Source of the DNA: Cichorium intybus
Taxonomy: Eukaryota > Streptophyta > Magnoliopsida > Asterales > Asteraceae
NCBI GenBank assembly: GCA_023525715.1
Contig: CM042010.1
Location: forward strand, 69,094,894-69,158,893
Direction: 5' to 3'
DNA: 64,000 bases
Positions 53,930 through 64,000 of this stretch are shown here, piece after piece; positions within the stretch are counted from its first letter, which is position 1, and every line of letters starts with the position of its first letter. The notes below the pieces were generated by a model. It had not been told where the DNA came from. It searched no databases and saw nothing but the letters and a program-made list of their open reading frames with translations. Position numbers and translations under genes: made by a program.

Positions 53930-55019
53930 TGTGAAGCATGCAGTCTTTTGTGAAATGATTTTTGCCATGACACTAGTTGCATTCGTATCCAGATTCACCA
54001 GCAATCTTCTTGTCTTCAGATCTGTCTTTTAGGGCCTCCGAAGTCTTTGTTTCAACAGGCTTCGGAGTTGAAGTTTTGGGAGTTTCTTCCTTAGGCATGT
54101 AGATCTCTAGTTTGGGTTTCGGAGTATAAGAAGTTTTGTAGAAAGGTTTCACAAAAGGTTTTCCTGAGTTCGATTTGTTCAAAAATGGTTTCTTGAACCT
54201 ACGATTGTTTGTAACATACAAGGAAATCGTATCTCCATTTTCTCCTTCCATATAACCATCAGGCTCATCCTTGGCTTCTTCTTCTTCAACATTTGACACA
54301 AGAGCTAATGAACCAGAACCAGCGTTTTCACTTCTTCTTCCACAGATTCTGGTTCATGAGACTTGATGAGGTTATAGAGAGCTGCTAAAGAGTATGTGTT
54401 GATGTTTTCATAAGACTTGATCATTAGCATGATAGGTCTCTATTCAGGCCTTAAGCTATAGAGAAATTTGATGTTGATCTCTTGTTGACTTTTGGTTTCA
54501 CCATACTTCTCCAGATCATACACCATTTTACTATAACATTCATAATCTTGTTCAAAGGATTCATTCTCTTGTTGCTAGAAGTTGCCAAAGTCAGCTAACA
54601 CCTCTTGAACAACACTCGATTGAAGAGTGTTATCACTAGCAAATCTCACAGCAAGTCTATCCCAGATTTCCTTGGCAGATTTAGCACCAGAAATGTGATT
54701 TCTAACATCTGGAATCAAGTCCACTTCGAAGTTCTCGCATGGTTCGTTCGTCATTTCTGACCTTCTTCAAATCAGCGGCAGTAAGAACTTCAACATCATC
54801 ACCATCAACAACTATGAATTGTCCTTCAATGTCAGTGTGAGGACCATCTCTGACAGATCTGCAAATATCCTTCTCTTCCTCCAGACCTTCTAGATAATCT
54901 CTCATGCGATCAAACCAGTAATCGTAGTAATGTGGAACAAGAACAGGAGCTTTAGTGGATGAGCCAATCAGATTGGCATAGTTCAACATATTTGCATAAG
55001 TTGCTGTAGAATCAGTCAT
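53930..55019 (-). pseudogene. gag: Sirevirus-like gag
   Basis: The start at 55019 (MTDSTATYANMLNY...) opens a 105-codon stretch with a gag N-terminus (YYDYWFDRMRDYLEG). After a shift near 54735 the neighbouring frame carries LIPDVRNHISGAK, KEIWDRLAVRFA, KMVYDLEKYGETKSQQEINI and YSLAALYNLIKSHEPE, interrupted by two TAGs. A basic stretch (54299-53973: KPFLNKSNSGKPFVKPFYK) leads to a CX2CX4HX4C zinc knuckle (ending CHGKNHFTKDC, about 53975-53930) with one TAG between its first two cysteines. Start and order fit Sirevirus gag. Confidence 0.82.
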
Positions 55020-55165
55020 TTTGAATGATTTTCACTTGGATCTTTTCAGTAAAACAAGTATTAGAGATAGTTAACAGTTGTGGAATACTAGATCTAGGAA
55101 ACAATTTAGATCTAGAACTGTAACAATGAATTGAGACTTTAAAAACAGGTTTTCGAGCTGTCCCT

Positions 55166-55177
55166 CTCTGATACCAC
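55166..55177 (-). other. Primer binding site of the Sirevirus-like element
   Basis: CTCTGATACCAC on the plus strand; the element's strand reads GTGGTATCAGAG, matching initiator tRNA-Met. One base separates it from the LTR. Confidence 0.9.
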
Positions 55178-55178
55178 T

Positions 55179-55672
55179 TGTTAGGTTTGTTGTGTGTTGA
55201 ATTCAATCAAACATGGAATAATGAAAAGTATTCTATCAAGATCAATTAAGCTAAACAACTCAAACAACCAAATATGAATATAAACAATGAAGAACACAAT
55301 GAGAATTGGATAACAGGTGCCGAATGCTTTGATTTCACTTTTAGGGTTTTACAATTGAGGGTGGATCAATCTCACACACGACACGGACAGTATCATTAAT
55401 ATTTATACATAATCACTGATACGAATAGTACAAAAGATGTCATAGAATATTCCTACAGTGTACTAGCCAATAGGAATGACTTATTGTGCAACACGTAGTC
55501 TGTCTAACACGCATGCACCTTAAGCAGTTATTATAGATAAGCCTTCGGATCCTCTAAGATAAACCCTTCGGAGTCTTCAGGCTTCGGTGTCTTCTATTCA
55601 TCCTTTGGAGCTTTCTCACTTGATCTTCAGGTCTTCGGATGGTTCTGCACTTCAGCACAAATAATCTCAACA
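55179..55672 (-). repeat. Sirevirus-type LTR, right end
   Basis: Begins TGTTAGGTTTGTTG next to the PBS and probably ends AATCTCAACA (about 494 bp). A TATAAATA box on the minus strand lies at 55400-55407. It is rich in CTTCGGA words. It does not resemble the left-end LTR. Confidence 0.75.
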
Positions 55673-56052
55673 CTCCTCTACTATCTTTTGTAAAGCTTTT
55701 TGCTTCTCCTTCAATGCTTAATTTTGTTAAGTACTTAAAGGCTTAAGAAGTTCTTTATACAAGAAGGAACTAGCATTCCAAGTGCCATAACCTTGGTGGT
55801 GGATACTTGTAGAGAAATCAAGCTCCTTGATTTTGCCATCTAATTCAACTCTCCAATTCCAAGAGGGACCAAAGGCAGCAAAGTTTATCTCTTTAAAACA
55901 TTCTATGTATGTTTTTAATATCATTCTTACCCATGTAAATGGATCCTTGATGGTTTTGTTTAAAATGACATAAAATAAACTAGTTATTTTAAAAAGGCTT
56001 CCGTTGTTGTTTTAGCGTAAAATGCTCTATTTTATTTAGTAATAATCATATG

Positions 56053-56063
56053 TGGTATCAGAG
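56053..56063 (+). other. C5 primer binding site (tRNA-iMet)
   Basis: TGGTATCAGAG, after AATAATCATATG. It matches the other PBS sites here, apart from the following base. Confidence 0.75.
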
Positions 56064-57568
56064 TCATCTTTTATATGTAAGAATGATTTATTATGTTTGA
56101 TAATCTTTGGTTTTTGGAAAACAATGATGGATTTCTTTTGGTAAGAAATATCTATATATTTTTTTGGCAACTTCTAGTTTTAAAAATGTTTATTTTTATA
56201 TAACCATTTTTCCATGCATTTTAGTTATATAAAAGTTGACTTAGAAAAAAAGTGTTGTTTATATTTCATATGATGAGATTTTGTATAAACAAGCTATTAG
56301 GACACTTGTGGTTGTTATATATTCATTCATATGATGATATAATAGATAAATAGATATTATTTTATTTTGTATGTAATAGATTAGTTTAGACTAGTTTGTT
56401 TACAATTACAAAATGTAACAAGATGGAGCTTATGAAAATCATTTCAAGACATGGTATTTTTGAAGGTCCTTGAAGTGTCGTCATTAAGTCCTTTAAGAAA
56501 TGACTTAATAATTGTGGTGATGGCTCACAATAATCATTGTTAGAAAATGGCTTTGTTTATACATTTTATAATGCATACTTGTGATGTTGCATGCTTGTGA
56601 TGTTTATTTTGTTGTTATATAATATTGTATGTTTGAAAATATGTTTTCCATACAAAAGAACATTTTAACAAAAATAACATCAAGTTGGAGTTTGAAATTT
56701 TAAATAATAAAGTTTTTAAATAAGATGTATAAAAATTGAGTTTTTATTAAAAAGAGTTTTAATTTTTGAAACTCTTCAAATAACCAAACTTTTAAATATT
56801 TAAAAAGTTTTAAAATGTTTTTAAACTAAATCTAAACTCAATACTTTATAATGAAAGGAATTTTTATTAAAAAAAGCTAAAAATCGGTTCCTATCGTTAT
56901 AACGAGAAACGTAATATTGGATATTAAATTTTAACAAACTAAATCGAATATAAGATATTGATATAATTTTATACATTTGGAACCTTGAATTATGTACCAT
57001 AGAATATTTTATGCATGAAATATTTATGATACAAAACGTTTTAAAATGCTATAGTAATAAAACGCTTATAAAGCCCTTATTCTGAAACTCAAATCTATGC
57101 AATCCACTTAAAAATCACTTGTGCATCATTTGTGAAATGATTGTAGAATCTTGGGTCATCTTGTGTATTTGCATTGTTCCATGATGGCCAATGTGTTTTA
57201 TATTTGCAAATGGGATAAGGTCACCTAACTGCTGGTAAAGTATAATTCACAAGATTTTTGAGTTGGATGATTTGATCAAGAATCTTATGTGATAAAGGTC
57301 ACCTACCCATGAGAGACTTAAGGCATAAATGAGATTAACATGCCATTAAACATAATATGTTTTGGATCCCATAAAATTCTAAGAATTATATAAGAAATGT
57401 AATTGGTTATTGTAACATACGAATCAACATGATCACTTGTGTTATGGGTCACCGACTCAAATGATTATGTGTGATGTGGATCTCAGCTTTTCAATATTAA
57501 TTTAAAGGGTAATTAATATTAAAATGAACTATATCGAAGATATTAAAATGAATCTTATTATTTTGTAG
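56064..57568 (+). other. C5 long 5' leader
   Basis: 1.5 kb, AT-rich, with no coding potential. Three GGTCACC words (57230, 57298, 57448) lie in similar surroundings (ATAAGGTCACCTA, AAAGGTCACCTA). No other feature is seen. Confidence 0.5.
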
Positions 57569-58370
57569 ATGACAACACCGTCTGTAATCACCTTGTCTCT
57601 CACCATTCGATCATCCTCGAAAAAGAAAAATTGACGGACCCAACTTTATTGATTGGTTCAGACAATTGAGGATTGACCTCAAACTTGAGAAAATGGACTA
57701 TGTCCTTGATGAACTATCCCAGATAAACTCCTTGCCAATGCCTCTAAGCAATTGAAAGACGCTCGATGGAAACATGTGAATGATTTGGTCGAGGTGGCTT
57801 ACATCATGCTTGCCACTATGTCTCCTGAGCTTCAAAAAACTTTTGAGTTTCAAGAAAATCATGTTTTACGTCCAGGCTAAGCAAGAAAGGTTTGAGACCT
57901 TGAATGTGATAGGCTACAAAATGGTCGAGGGTTCTTCTGTGAGTGCTCATGTACTCAAAATGAAAGCTTACATGAGCAAATTGCTCGCCTAGGTTTCCTT
58001 TTTGGTGATGAGCTAGCAACGGATGTGATCTTTCCCTCTTTGCCAAAGTCAATCAATCAATTCGTGTTCAACTTTACTATGAATTATTTGGAAAAGAGCA
58101 TTAATGAGCTTCACTCGTTGCTCAAAAATTCCGAAGGCAATATTAAGAAATCCGGGAATCAAGTGTTGCCGAATGCAAAGTCCTTAAGAAGGACAAAGGA
58201 AAGGGTCAACGGAAGCCTCGTTCCACCAACCCTTCTCCAAAGCCTAAGCCTACTACCAACTCTGATTGCTTTCACTACAACGAGAAGGGACATTGAAAAT
58301 GCAGTTGTCCCAAATGTCTTGAGGAGGTTAAGAAAAAACAAGGTCAATAAGATAGGCACCTCAGGTATAT
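57569..58370 (+). pseudogene. gag: C5 gag
   Basis: ATG at 57569 starts MTTPSVITLSL; frameshifts follow at once. Later stretches show a gag domain: FIDWFRQLRIDLKLEKMDY, HVNDLVEVAYIMLATMSPEL, KQERFETLNVIGYKMVEGSS and VLKMKAYM. A shift then leads to SINQFVFNFTMNYLEKSINEL and a Ser/Pro/Lys-rich tail. At least four frame changes. The zinc knuckle is only a trace. Confidence 0.8.
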
Positions 58371-58650
58371 ATGTAATTGAATTCTATGCATTCCGTACGA
58401 ACTCTTGGGCATTCGATACCGGAAGTGGTACTAACATATGCAATGGTTTATAGGGACTAAGGAATGTTAGAGAACTACGAGATGGTGATTTGGAACTGCA
58501 TGTAGGAAACGACTATCGTGTAGGAAAAACTATTAAAGTCATACGATCGGATCGTGGTGGTGAATATCTAAGCTATGAGTTCGATGAACATATTAAGAAT
58601 TATGCAATACTGTCACAACTCACTTGACATAGAATGCCACAACATAATGG
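58371..58650 (+). pseudogene. pol: C5 protease and integrase remnant, internally deleted
   Basis: The protease motif WAFDTGSGTNICNGL lies at 58408-58452, directly followed by a stop. Some 70 bases later the sequence is already in the integrase core (VIRSDRGGEYLSYEF near 58537-58580), so the zinc-binding and first core segments are deleted. It runs to MPQHNG, where the solo LTR splits the integrase motif. Confidence 0.78.
58646..58650. other. TSD of the solo LTR, left copy (AATGG)
   Basis: AATGG is repeated at 59759-59763. Dropping the insert rejoins the integrase codons CAT AAT GGT GTT TCT GAA AGG, the conserved segment with the catalytic glutamate. Confidence 0.88.
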
Positions 58651-59758
58651 TGTAATACCGTATTACTAAACTATAGTGAGATTATGTTAATCTTAGTGCA
58701 ATTAAGATTTAATAGGTTGTATTATGAGTTAGGAAGGTTAAAAACCCATTTAGGAAAAGTTTAGACTTGAAAAATGCCAAAACAGAGCTACATGGGTCGT
58801 GTATGGTCACACGGGTCGTGTAGAATTCCTTTAGAAACCAAACAACAACCCTTTCAAACCAACACGGGTCGTTTAGAGTTTGTTCGTAAAGCATGCAGTG
58901 GGTCGATATGGGTCTCACACGAGTCGTGTGACGCGGACAGACCTACTTTTTAAAGTCGATTTTCTTTCATTTTGGGGAAAAGTTAGTTTCATGATTTTCT
59001 CTCAAAAAACCCTAGAAACTTACCCTAAACCCTCCAAAGTTGAAATTAAGGCCTATAATTCGAGAATTAAAGTTAGGTTTGATATCTTGCGGTTCAAAAG
59101 GTAATTTCCCTTGTTTTAGCTTCAATTTAGTGGTTGTATTTCTTGATTTGTATGGTTCTAGGTGGTATTGATGAACCACCTGCAACTAAGCATGAGTTTG
59201 GTAAATTTCTTTGATTAGTACGTGAAAGTGAGTAGTTACTTATTAGATGAATTATACCTTGTTGAGATGTTTATTGCAGTTAAGAAGTATGTTATGCTCT
59301 GATTTGGTTGAGTATAACCAATTTTGAGTATTTGGAATAAAGAGTTATAGTGTGTGTGACACACTAAGGATTGAGACAGTCCATTAATATTAACTTAAAC
59401 GAGATATTGGATGATATAATTCGATTACTCTTTAATTACTCACTGAGCTCTAGTAGCTCATAAATTGTTGGTTAATATTGTTTGTATTTAGGTTCTGGTA
59501 GTGGCGACCGCGAGAAACGTAACATGGATGGATAGCTGGACTTTGGACTTTGACTTAATTGTTGTTTTCAAATATGTAGTTGACTTGGGTTTTGTATAAC
59601 GGTTGTAAACACTTGATGTAAATAGTTTAGGACTTAAACTATGCTTTTGATAACAACTTTGTGTTACTTGTTTCTTAACTTGAGTTACACCTCTTTAATT
59701 ATGTGTTGATTTGAGAAAAATTAAGGTGTAATTAATTTGTGAAGAATCGGGAATTAAA
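58651..59758 (+). repeat. Gypsy-type solo LTR inside C5 integrase
   Basis: 1108 bp starting TGTAATACC and ending CGGGAATTAAA, a decayed mirror of the start. It contains ATTACTCACTGAGCTCTAGTAGCTCATA and AGGTTCTGGTAGTGGCGACCG, in the layout of gypsy LTRs (compare G1 and G4), so plus orientation is likely. ACGGGTCGTGT and related words recur at 58795-58930. No PBS or internal region is present, so it is a solo LTR left by recombination. Confidence 0.8.
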
Positions 59759-59763
59759 AATGG

Positions 59764-60244
59764 TGTTTCTGAAAGGAGAAATCGCACCATACTAGATATG
59801 ATACGATCGATGATGAGTCATACTTCCCTTCCTCATTCGTACTGTGGATATTCCAACAAAACCGCAGCCCGTATTGTAAACATGGTCCCAACTAAAAAGG
59901 TTAGTAACACACCATAGAGTTATGGCATGGAAAGGTTCCACCAAACCATTGGGGTTGTGAAGCTCATGTTAGAGTAGAGACTTCTAACAAGCTTGAACCC
60001 AGATCTCAAAATTGTATCTTTGTGGGATACCAAACCATTGGCTATTACTTCTTTCATAAAGAAGAAAATCGAGTTTTTATAGTCGAAAAGTCGAGTTTCT
60101 TGAAAAGGATTTTGTTATTAATAAAGCTAGTGGGAGCCCCATTGATCTCGAGGAGATTCGAGAGACACAAACTATAGTTGAGAATAACACTCCACCAAGT
60201 AATGTGGAGCCTGAGACTATTATTCAGATGCTAAACGACACACC
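59764..60244 (+). pseudogene. pol: C5 integrase C-terminal remnant
   Basis: Continues the integrase motif after the solo LTR (SERRNRTLLDMIRSM-like codons at 59764-59810) and proceeds through NKTAARIVNMVPTKK and the C-terminal region with stops (CEAHVRVE-like, CIFVGYQ-like words in shifting frames). It ends at the C6 LTR. Confidence 0.75.
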
Positions 60245-60528
60245 TGTTGGGGTATAAAACCCTACATGGATTGATGTTTGGCAGGCTTAGATGGCCCATT
60301 ATGATGGGCCTTGCCCTAGTTGTGTTGCCTACCTATATATAGTCATGTATTACTCATTTGTTAGGTAGAGCTCACAATGTGAGGTGTTTATGATTTATGC
60401 TCATCGTAGTAATTGGAGCAAGATATCTGTACATTTCACATATTTGATTATTAATCATTCGGCACTTTGGATCTTTGTTTCAATCTTCACGTTATTATTA
60501 TTCTGCAAACGTTAAATCCGACTCAACA
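60245..60528 (+). repeat. C6 copia 5' LTR
   Basis: 284 bp from TGTTGGGGTATAAAACC to CCGACTCAACA, followed two bases later by a PBS. It contains TATATATAGTCATG near 60341 (TATA-like). It is preceded by ACACC, the putative TSD; the partner LTR is not in the window. Confidence 0.85.
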
Positions 60529-60530
60529 AT

Positions 60531-60543
60531 TGGTATCAGAGCC
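60531..60543 (+). other. C6 primer binding site (tRNA-iMet)
   Basis: TGGTATCAGAGCC, two bases after the LTR. Confidence 0.92.
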
Positions 60544-61112
60544 GTATCTTGAAGATCTTGCAATTATTTCAAAGGAACGATCTCGATTTGATAACTTTTT
60601 GAAGATTGTTTCAATGTTTCAAGGATTGTTGGTGAGTCTCTCATGAATTATTGGATTCATTTATCTTTTTGGTGTTAGCGTTGATCATGATTCATATTGT
60701 CTTATCCATATTCGTATTAACTGTTCATCAATTATGTCCTATAGATCTTGTTCATATATAGGTTTAGTTTATTCTTTTTGGATCTGAATTGGAAAACACT
60801 GTGCATACCTAAACATTTATCTTGATCTAAATTTTGCTCGTTGAAATCCAAATCATAAAGTGTTTACTATTCATCGATCCATTCTTCAGCCCAACATCTT
60901 GATTTTCAGCTCTACTTCTCATTCTTTTGATTCTCTATACGTCAATTAGTTTCTCATGTTTCCTCATGAACGTAGATTCTACTTTTCGTTACTTGAAAAC
61001 TGACTTGATTCCTGACTTGATTCATAGATCTAAATCGGTTCCTTCTCGAAAACTAATCTACAATCCTCTATCGATGCTTACAGTTCAACATCATCGTTGA
61101 ATCTGTGTTTTT
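60544..61112 (+). other. C6 leader
   Basis: T-rich untranslated sequence after the PBS with no clear gag start. It ends where unrelated sequence begins (TTTTTTGTTGGGAAATAC). Confidence 0.5.
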
Positions 61113-61909
61113 TGTTGGGAAATACATTGACATCTTGTTTAAAACAAATACATGTAAATTAGTTTCACAAAACCATATGTATAAATCGAGATACTGCATT
61201 CAAACATCACAAGTTTAGAATCAAATGACGATCTGGAATGCACTTGCTTTAGTTGATAATTTGGGGAAGAACTCTCGTTGGTATTCACAAATTGACGGTG
61301 ATTTCTTTGATGAAAATATGTCTAGATCTGTAATAACTTGGTTAATACGTGAATATGATATTTGTGAATCGGAATCGGAATCAATACCTACTAGTACTCC
61401 AAATGACGAAGTGGGTCAAGTGAAGAGATAAATCGAAGAAAAAAATGTCACAAGAAAAAAATGTTGGAATCGATGTCAAACCCATCAATCGCGTCTGAAA
61501 TGAGTACGAAGCCACATGAACTCGATTTGGCAAATACAAACCTTACTTGGTGATGATGAAATCGATGGCTAGGTATGTTGTTGCCTTCGACTTCAACGAT
61601 TGAATGAAAACCATGGACTGTGTGAAGGATGCTCTGTTGCCTTAGTCAGAGGAATATGAGAGTTTACAGATTCAATGTCAAAAGAAAAAGGGGAATATGG
61701 ATTCGATGTCATCAGTAATTCACTTGCCTTCGGAACTTGATTTGGATGAACAATCGGTACAGTGATGTTCGAAACGAAGGAGATGAATTGGGATGTCGAC
61801 GCCGAACAGAACAGATGGAACAAATTGGAAGCAATCGGAGACAAAAAATAAACAAAAGAAAGGGAGTGAAATCGGAACAATTGAAGCCGAAGGGTAATGG
61901 AGAACTTAC
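61113..61909. other. Unassigned sequence, possible LTR edge
   Basis: Starts TGTTGGGAAATACATTG, which looks like an LTR terminus. A 68-codon plus-strand frame (61225-61431, MTIWNALALVDNLG...) matches nothing I recognise. On the minus strand from about 61500 rightwards the sequence is C/T-rich and resembles a leader (TTCGTTTCGAACATC, TTTCTTTTGTTTATTTTTTG). It is interrupted by the hAT-like insertion and continues after it. Confidence 0.35.
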
Positions 61910-61917
61910 CTTCGGAT
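61910..61917. other. TSD of hAT-like element, left copy (CTTCGGAT)
   Basis: A perfect 8-bp direct repeat with 63265-63272. Eight bases is the characteristic TSD length of hAT transposons. Confidence 0.92.
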
Positions 61918-63162
61918 CAGGGGCGGAACACAAGCATTAGAACTAGGGGGGCCGAGACCATAACTTCAAAAAAATTACCATATTAACATGTTTAATTTGA
62001 TTTAAAGTTATTACATATAAAAAATCTAAACAATTTTTTTTTAATATGAAATAGTCTAATATCATTCATCAAACTGGAACTCGTCGATCTTTGGACGAAC
62101 TTGCATTTTTCTTTTAAAAAAGCCATAAATAGTTGCTTGTTTTTTCATGTTATCGTATACTACATAACATAATTAACTAATAGTCAACAAATAATCTAAT
62201 GAAATAGTCGTTCACATTTATCTACAACAATTATAATTATACTTCAATAATAATATAAAATTAACTAATGATTATTAGAAATAAAAATTGAACAACTAAC
62301 ATATCCTAATATACATTTAACATTCTTAACAACTAATATAAATGCTTAACAACTGAAGTATACAATATGTAAATTGCATCTGTAATTTCGTGGACATAGA
62401 AAAATGAGTTTTAAGTTTTAATTATTATGTGAATATTTTATGTCATTAAAGTACATAGAATAGAGTTGCAGGTGTGTACCGTGTAGACTTTTAAAACCAA
62501 TTTCACAAAAAAAATTCAAAAGCAAAGCAATAGCTCCCTAGCCTTCCTTATCTCTTTCTTCTTTCATCATATATCATTGTAAAAAGGCTAAAAGCAAGCA
62601 AAAAGAAAATCGGAGAAACAAGAAGCTAAAGGCAAGCCGCAAGCAAAAAGCAAATCGAAGAAACAAGAACTAAGAAATACTTACGGTGATGACCTCAAGA
62701 ACAAATTAGAGATCCGCCGACCACAAATCTAGAGTGGAGAGACGAAGACGAAGAACAGACAAATCACAAAGAGCGAAAAAAACGTCCAACACTATTTTTA
62801 CTTTCCGGTGAGAAGCTTTTTAACTTTCCGATGAGCTTTTCCGGTAAGCGGTTATTTCCGGCAACAATATTCTCTATTTTAGGGTTTGACGTTTTTTGAC
62901 ATGTAGTAATTGTAAATATAATAGCTTTTTTTATAGAGTTTTAGTTTCCATATAAACGGATTTTATTAAGATTATCTTTGATTTTTTTCGGATTTATTGT
63001 TGATAAATTATTTGATTTTCCTAATTTTTAGTTACCTATGACTACGATTCTTGTTTTGTTTGGATCTTTAGGATAGATTACTCCGATAAAATTGTGTTCC
63101 TTGAGATATATTTGTGGGTGTGTACTGAAACGGGGGCCCAAAGAAAGAGGTCTATTAAATCA

Positions 63163-63210
<48 letters not shown>

Positions 63211-63264
63211 GGCCTTCTAACTAAAAAAAGCTGGGAGGGCCAGCCCTTCTTAGTTCCGCCTCTG
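61918..63264. mobile_element. Non-autonomous hAT-like DNA transposon
   Basis: 1347 bp with terminal inverted repeats CAGGGGCGGAAC and, inverted, CAGAGGCGGAAC (11 of 12 matching), and an 8-bp TSD. CAGNGGCGG is a common plant hAT end. No transposase frame is present; the content is AT-rich with a TA microsatellite, so it must have been moved in trans. The ends also share poorer inner similarity (runs of G and C after the inverted repeats). Confidence 0.9.
63167..63206. repeat. (TA)n microsatellite in the hAT-like element
   Basis: About 20 TA units, 58 bases before the right terminus. The Ile-Tyr repeat frame across it is an artefact. Confidence 0.95.
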
Positions 63265-63272
63265 CTTCGGAT

Positions 63273-64000
63273 GGTGATGAACATAAATTGGATGAGATGG
63301 AACTGAAATCGGAACAGTGATGACGTGAATTGAATCGGACATGAAAATGGAATTCATCGCCGAAGGGTTGGTTGCCTTCGGTGATCACTGGTGCTGAGAA
63401 GAAGGAAAACAAACTATAGCAATCAGAAACATTGGAGAAGAAGGTAGACTTCGAATGGAACAAATTGAAGAAATTGGTGCAATCAGATGAAAAGAAGAAG
63501 GAATAGATGAAATCGAAGAGAGAGAACGCAGAAGCAAGTTGTGGGTTGCTGCCTTCGTTTGTTAGCTGTGTGGTTTGAACTGATAAAGATGATGCATACG
63601 AAGGGGATGATGTAGATGCGAAGGGAAGACAGTGAAAATAGGATACGCAGACAGCGGATGGTATACGATTGCATTGTTGACTTCAAAAGTCAACATATCA
63701 CACAAATTCGAACCTATTTCTAAAACCATCGGACCCTAGCCCACTTCTTTCATTCGGACCCATAATAAACCCAATTGGATCCTACCAGCCCAACCTTTAA
63801 CTTGGATCAGACCCCTTTTAGCCCAACTTAAAACAAATTTGAAGCCAATACACAAAAACCCATTCGAAGCCCATTTTAGACAAATCCGAACCCAAAATTT
63901 TAACTAAAACCGAACCCCCATTTGTAAAATTTCAGACCCCCACTCTAAACAAAATCAAAACCCCACATTAAACAATTTTTTTTTGTTATCAACGATGATC
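63273..64000 (-). other. Unassigned sequence, leader-like on the minus strand
   Basis: Continuation of the sequence left of the hAT-like element. On the minus strand it shows C/T-rich stretches (TTCTCTCTCTTCGATTTC, TTCCTTCTTCTTTTC) and short frames of 67-80 codons with no recognised domain. The last 300 bases have repeated AGCCCA/GACCC words, as seen in the copia LTRs near 24240-24300 and 42710-42730, so this may be an LTR. No gene is supported. Confidence 0.4.

Larger units (their letters stand above)
42509..55672 (-). mobile_element. Sirevirus-like copia element with 3' ORF, degenerate
   Basis: On the minus strand, right to left: LTR, PBS, gag with zinc knuckle, a long Ser/Lys-rich linker, protease, integrase, RT, RNase H, a ~2-kb non-coding stretch, an additional ORF, polypurine tract, LTR. 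This order, with an extra ORF after pol, is characteristic of Sireviruses (SIRE/Maximus). The two LTRs are not alike, so the unit may be a recombinant or two elements of the same lineage joined end to end. No TSD was found. All frames are interrupted. Confidence 0.75.
55673..60244 (+). mobile_element. Copia retrotransposon C5, decayed and interrupted
   Basis: Plus-strand copia element recognised from a PBS (56053-56063), gag (57569-58370) and fused protease-integrase remnants, cut by a solo LTR (58651-59758) and ended by the LTR of C6 at 60245. The 5' LTR must end near 56048-56050; its start is not identifiable (possibly TGTTAAGTAC near 55725). RT, RNase H and the 3' LTR are not in the window. 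Confidence 0.7.

Noticed and set aside
55727..55924. 65-codon minus-strand frame (MILKTYIECFKEINF...) as a gene fragment
   Set aside because: No domain recognised, and it lies where the C5 LTR should be. Probably chance.
61085..64000. ATCATCGTTGA near 61091 and its inverse at the window end (TCAACGATGAT), as terminal inverted repeats of a large element
   Set aside because: Only about 11 bases plus T/A runs match, there is no TSD, and the window ends there.

Overview
This is nuclear DNA of a large-genome flowering plant. It is almost entirely repeats: nested Ty1/copia and Ty3/gypsy LTR retrotransposons, a roughly 530-bp tandem satellite and one non-autonomous hAT-type DNA transposon. I found no intact host gene, tRNA, rRNA or CRISPR array. 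The repeat styles would suit an Asteraceae genome, but nothing in the sequence fixes the species. Family names rest on protein motifs read by eye; no database was searched.

Left block (1-23188). A decayed minus-strand copia element (C1) runs in from the left edge; its 5' LTR ends at 5799. It sits in a satellite array (5800-12435, resuming 20489-23188, about 18 monomers). The array is split by a nearly complete plus-strand Tekay-like chromovirus (G1, 12436-20488) with a CTAAA target-site duplication (TSD). Each satellite monomer looks like a ~415-bp LTR-like unit (TGTTGG...TCCAACA, internal TATA box, splice-donor-like site) plus a ~115-bp spacer.

Middle block (23189-42508). LTR fragments are followed by a degenerate minus-strand chromovirus (G2, about 24424-33539), which has cut the LTR of an older minus-strand copia remnant (C3). 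C3 also hosts a minus-strand copia element (C2, 34466-41777, TSD CGTAC) of the same broad family as C1, and a gypsy LTR fragment (G3, from 41786).

Right-middle block (42509-55672). A minus-strand Sirevirus-like copia element carries decayed gag, a long linker, protease, integrase, RT-RNase H and a 3' env-position ORF. That ORF has its own TATA-like promoter. The LTRs at the two ends do not resemble each other.

Right block (55673-64000). A decayed plus-strand copia element (C5) is cut inside its integrase by a gypsy-type solo LTR (TSD AATGG), then broken by the short LTR of another copia element (C6). The last 2.9 kb is unassigned and holds a 1.35-kb hAT-like insertion with a perfect 8-bp TSD.

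The elements are parasitic and mostly dead, with frameshifts, C-to-T-type stop codons and lost catalytic residues. Points of most interest are the LTR-like satellite, a 68-bp intron-like gap in the G1 protease frame, the promoter-bearing ORF of the Sirevirus-like element and the well-resolved nesting order.
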